Below, piece by piece: positions 5,767 to 7,176 of a stretch of DNA of 7,176 nucleotides (its first letter is position 1; each line of letters opens with the position of its first letter). The notes beneath the pieces were generated by a model that saw only the letters and a program-made list of their open reading frames with translations, did no database searches and had not been told where the DNA came from. A program made the position numbers and the translations under genes. The DNA lies in NCBI GenBank assembly GCA_017468215.1, contig JAFUJG010000251.1, positions 1 to 7,176 on the forward strand, given 5' to 3'. This stretch comes from Clostridia bacterium (GTDB lineage Bacteria > Bacillota > Clostridia > UMGS1883).

Positions 5767-6675
5767 GTGAAAAATATCGGAATAGATATCGGCGGTACAT
5801 TCATAAAGGCCGCTATTGTAGAAAATACAGGCAAGATTATACTCTCGTCAAAAACGCCCACACCAAAGGACGGAGCGTCGCTACCCGAAAAGGTTGTGGA
5901 AATAATACGTGAGCTTACAGACAAGGCAGGCGTTGCTATCAGCGATATTGAGCATATTGGCATGGGTGTGCCAGGAGTGTGCGATGTTAAGCACGGCAGA
6001 GTTATAAGCTGTACCAATATAGAAGGCTGCAGTAATGTAAGCATCTGCGAATATGTATCAAAACAGACAGGTGTACCGTCCTTTATTGACAATGATGCTA
6101 ACTGTGCAGCACTCGGCGAATATATGATGAGCAAGACAAAGCCCAACGGATTTGTGTTTGTAACCCTTGGCACCGGGGTAGGCGGTGGCATTATTCTGAA
6201 TGGTAAAATCCTTCGTGGAATTAATTGTGCTGCCGGCGAAATCGGCCATATTGTCATTGATAAAGCAGGTGAAAGATGCAACTGCGGAAGATACGGCTGT
6301 TGGGAAAGATATGCGTCTGTTTCGGCACTTGTAAGGCAGACAAAACAGGCAGGATTTACAGGCAACGTAACAGGAAAAACTGTTTTTGAAGAACGTATAA
6401 AGGGTAACAGGCTGGCAGACGAGGTTCTTGACACATGGCTTAGGTATGTGGCAGAGGGCATTTGTGATTTGGTAAACATTTTCCAACCCGAGGTTGTTGC
6501 CATCGGCGGTGGCATCAGCCGTGAAGGTGACATTATTCTTAAGCCTGTGAGAGAGTTTGTGGAAAAAAATGTTGTGACAGCTCCAACCTCATTGAAAAAA
6601 ACAGAGATTAAGATTTCCCAGCTCTTTAATGACGCAGGTGTTGTGGGAGCAAGCTTTCTTTACACACAAAATTGA
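5767..6675 (+). CDS. ROK-family glucokinase
   Basis: This 302-residue ROK (repressor, ORF, kinase) protein has no N-terminal helix-turn-helix and so is a kinase, most likely glucokinase making glucose 6-phosphate from glucose and ATP. Motifs: phosphate-binding DIGGTFIKAAI 7-17, GMGVPG 65-70, catalytic region DNDANCAALGE 108-118 with Asp110, second phosphate loop GTGVGGG 135-141, AGEIGH 156-161, the zinc site His161 with CNCGRYGCWE 171-180, and VVAIGGGIS 243-251 near the C-terminus. The start is GTG 5767, preceded at 8 nt by AGGA 5755-5758 overlapping the PHP stop; the protein then begins MKNIGIDIGGT, as expected. Specificity for glucose over other sugars such as N-acetylmannosamine cannot be proved by sequence. 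Its place downstream of hprK links it loosely to carbon sensing. No defect is seen. Confidence 0.93.
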   Translation: MKNIGIDIGGTFIKAAIVENTGKIILSSKTPTPKDGASLPEKVVEIIRELTDKAGVAISDIEHIGMGVPGVCDVKHGRVISCTNIEGCSNVSICEYVSKQTGVPSFIDNDANCAALGEYMMSKTKPNGFVFVTLGTGVGGGIILNGKILRGINCAAGEIGHIVIDKAGERCNCGRYGCWERYASVSALVRQTKQAGFTGNVTGKTVFEERIKGNRLADEVLDTWLRYVAEGICDLVNIFQPEVVAIGGGISREGDIILKPVREFVEKNVVTAPTSLKKTEIKISQLFNDAGVVGASFLYTQN

Positions 6676-6689
6676 ACGGTGGTGTGAAA

Positions 6690-7176
6690 ATGTACAATTT
6701 TGAAAACTGTACTGTACACAATTTTGTACAGATGAAGGAGTATACTACATTTAAGACAGGCGGCACAGCAAGAGTTATGCTGGAGCCTCACACTCCCCAG
6801 GCGGTGGCACGTATATTGCGTGAGCTTAATAACCGAGGCGAGGAGTATTACGTTTTAGGTAACGGAAGCAATCTTCTTGTTGCAGATGAGGGGCTTGATA
6901 AGCCTGTTATATATATCGGAAAAAATTTAGCAGAAATCCGTGTTGAAGAAAACAGGGTAATATGCCAGGCAGGAGCACTTTTATCCAAGGCGGCATATAC
7001 CGCATATAAAAATTCTCTTACAGGGATGGAATTTGCGCATGGTATCCCGGGTAGCGTAGGCGGAGCAATATTTATGAATGCGGGAGCTTATGGTGGCGAA
7101 ATAAAGGACATTGTGGACTGGATTGATTATGCCGCACCTTCGGGTGATGTTTACCGTATGGATGCAGACAGTGCAC
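6690..7176 (+). CDS. murB: UDP-N-acetylenolpyruvoylglucosamine reductase, 5' part
   Basis: MurB is the FAD- and NADPH-dependent enzyme that reduces UDP-GlcNAc-enolpyruvate to UDP-MurNAc, the second committed step of peptidoglycan precursor synthesis in the cytoplasm. The first 162 codons are open to the window edge. Family motifs: YTTFKTGG 19-26, VLGNGSNLLVAD 53-64 (FAD diphosphate loop), and GMEFAHGIPGSVGG 114-127 followed by AIFMNAGAYGGE. These lie in the FAD-binding domain; the substrate-binding domain and the catalytic Ser and Glu lie beyond the window. Start ATG 6690 has GGTGG 6678-6682 at 7 nt; an in-frame GTG at 6684 would add only two residues. The gap after the glucokinase stop is 14 bp. 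hprK-PHP-murB is a known clostridial order. Confidence 0.95.
   Translation, partial: MYNFENCTVHNFVQMKEYTTFKTGGTARVMLEPHTPQAVARILRELNNRGEEYYVLGNGSNLLVADEGLDKPVIYIGKNLAEIRVEENRVICQAGALLSKAAYTAYKNSLTGMEFAHGIPGSVGGAIFMNAGAYGGEIKDIVDWIDYAAPSGDVYRMDADSA
6691..6730 (+). repeat. Three TGTACA palindromes at the murB 5' end
   Basis: The palindromic hexamer TGTACA occurs at 6691-6696, 6713-6718 and 6725-6730, within the first 14 codons of murB. In addition, CTGTAC 6707-6712 and GTACAG 6726-6731 are inverted and could form a 6-bp stem with a 13-nt loop, and the last two hexamers flank CAATTT. The repeats fall in the poorly conserved N-terminal tail of MurB, so they are free of strong protein constraint. 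A hairpin affecting translation start is possible but not shown; chance in AT-rich sequence is the alternative. Confidence 0.5.

Noticed and set aside
5763..6533. Minus-strand 256-residue open frame antisense to the glucokinase
   Set aside because: Low-complexity Ser/Pro/Thr-rich composition and no motif; shadow of the ROK gene on the plus strand.
6673..6690. Terminator between the glucokinase and murB
   Set aside because: The gap is only 14 bp, carries the murB ribosome site, and has no GC stem with T-run.

Overview
The window is a single plus-strand run of tightly packed housekeeping genes. It most likely comes from the chromosome of a Firmicute of class Clostridia, possibly an uncultured gut-type Oscillospirales relative. 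The reasons are the clostridial-style order nusB-xseA-xseB-ispA-divergent PAP2, the presence of HPr kinase/phosphorylase (the Gram-positive catabolite-repression sensor), strong AGGAGG-type ribosome sites, moderate GC judged by eye, and protein sequences close in style to clostridial homologues. The assignment below class level is a guess. I see no mobile elements, CRISPR arrays, tRNAs or rRNAs.

Layout: the last 16 codons of nusB (1-51) are followed by a 188-bp spacer (52-239), the only sizeable non-coding stretch. Next come xseA (240-1442) and xseB (1452-1658), the two subunits of exonuclease VII; ispA (1658-2524), a short-chain prenyl diphosphate synthase; and a divergent-PAP2 membrane protein (2545-3003). 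prfA (release factor 1, 3008-4078) and hprK (HPr kinase/phosphorylase, 4078-5034) follow. The window closes with a YcdX-type PHP metallohydrolase (5043-5756), a ROK-family glucokinase (5767-6675) and the 5' part of murB (6690 to the window end). From xseA onward, gaps are 20 bp or less and two junctions overlap as TAATG, so this reads as one operon or a chain of co-transcribed genes.

The window joins two clusters common in Clostridia: the nusB/exoVII/prenyl-synthase cluster, in which dxs often follows, and the hprK-PHP-murB cluster. Here prfA sits at the junction and dxs is absent.

The most notable observation is that two adjacent genes, prfA and hprK, each carry exactly one in-frame stop codon: TAA at prfA codon 94 and TAG at hprK codon 107. 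In both, the frame, total length and catalytic motifs on either side are otherwise intact. Both stop types are release factor 1 codons, and one of the interrupted genes encodes release factor 1. The ordinary explanations, sequence error or recent nonsense mutation, are at least as likely as recoding, because TAA and TAG also end other genes here. This can be settled by reads or by a second genome.
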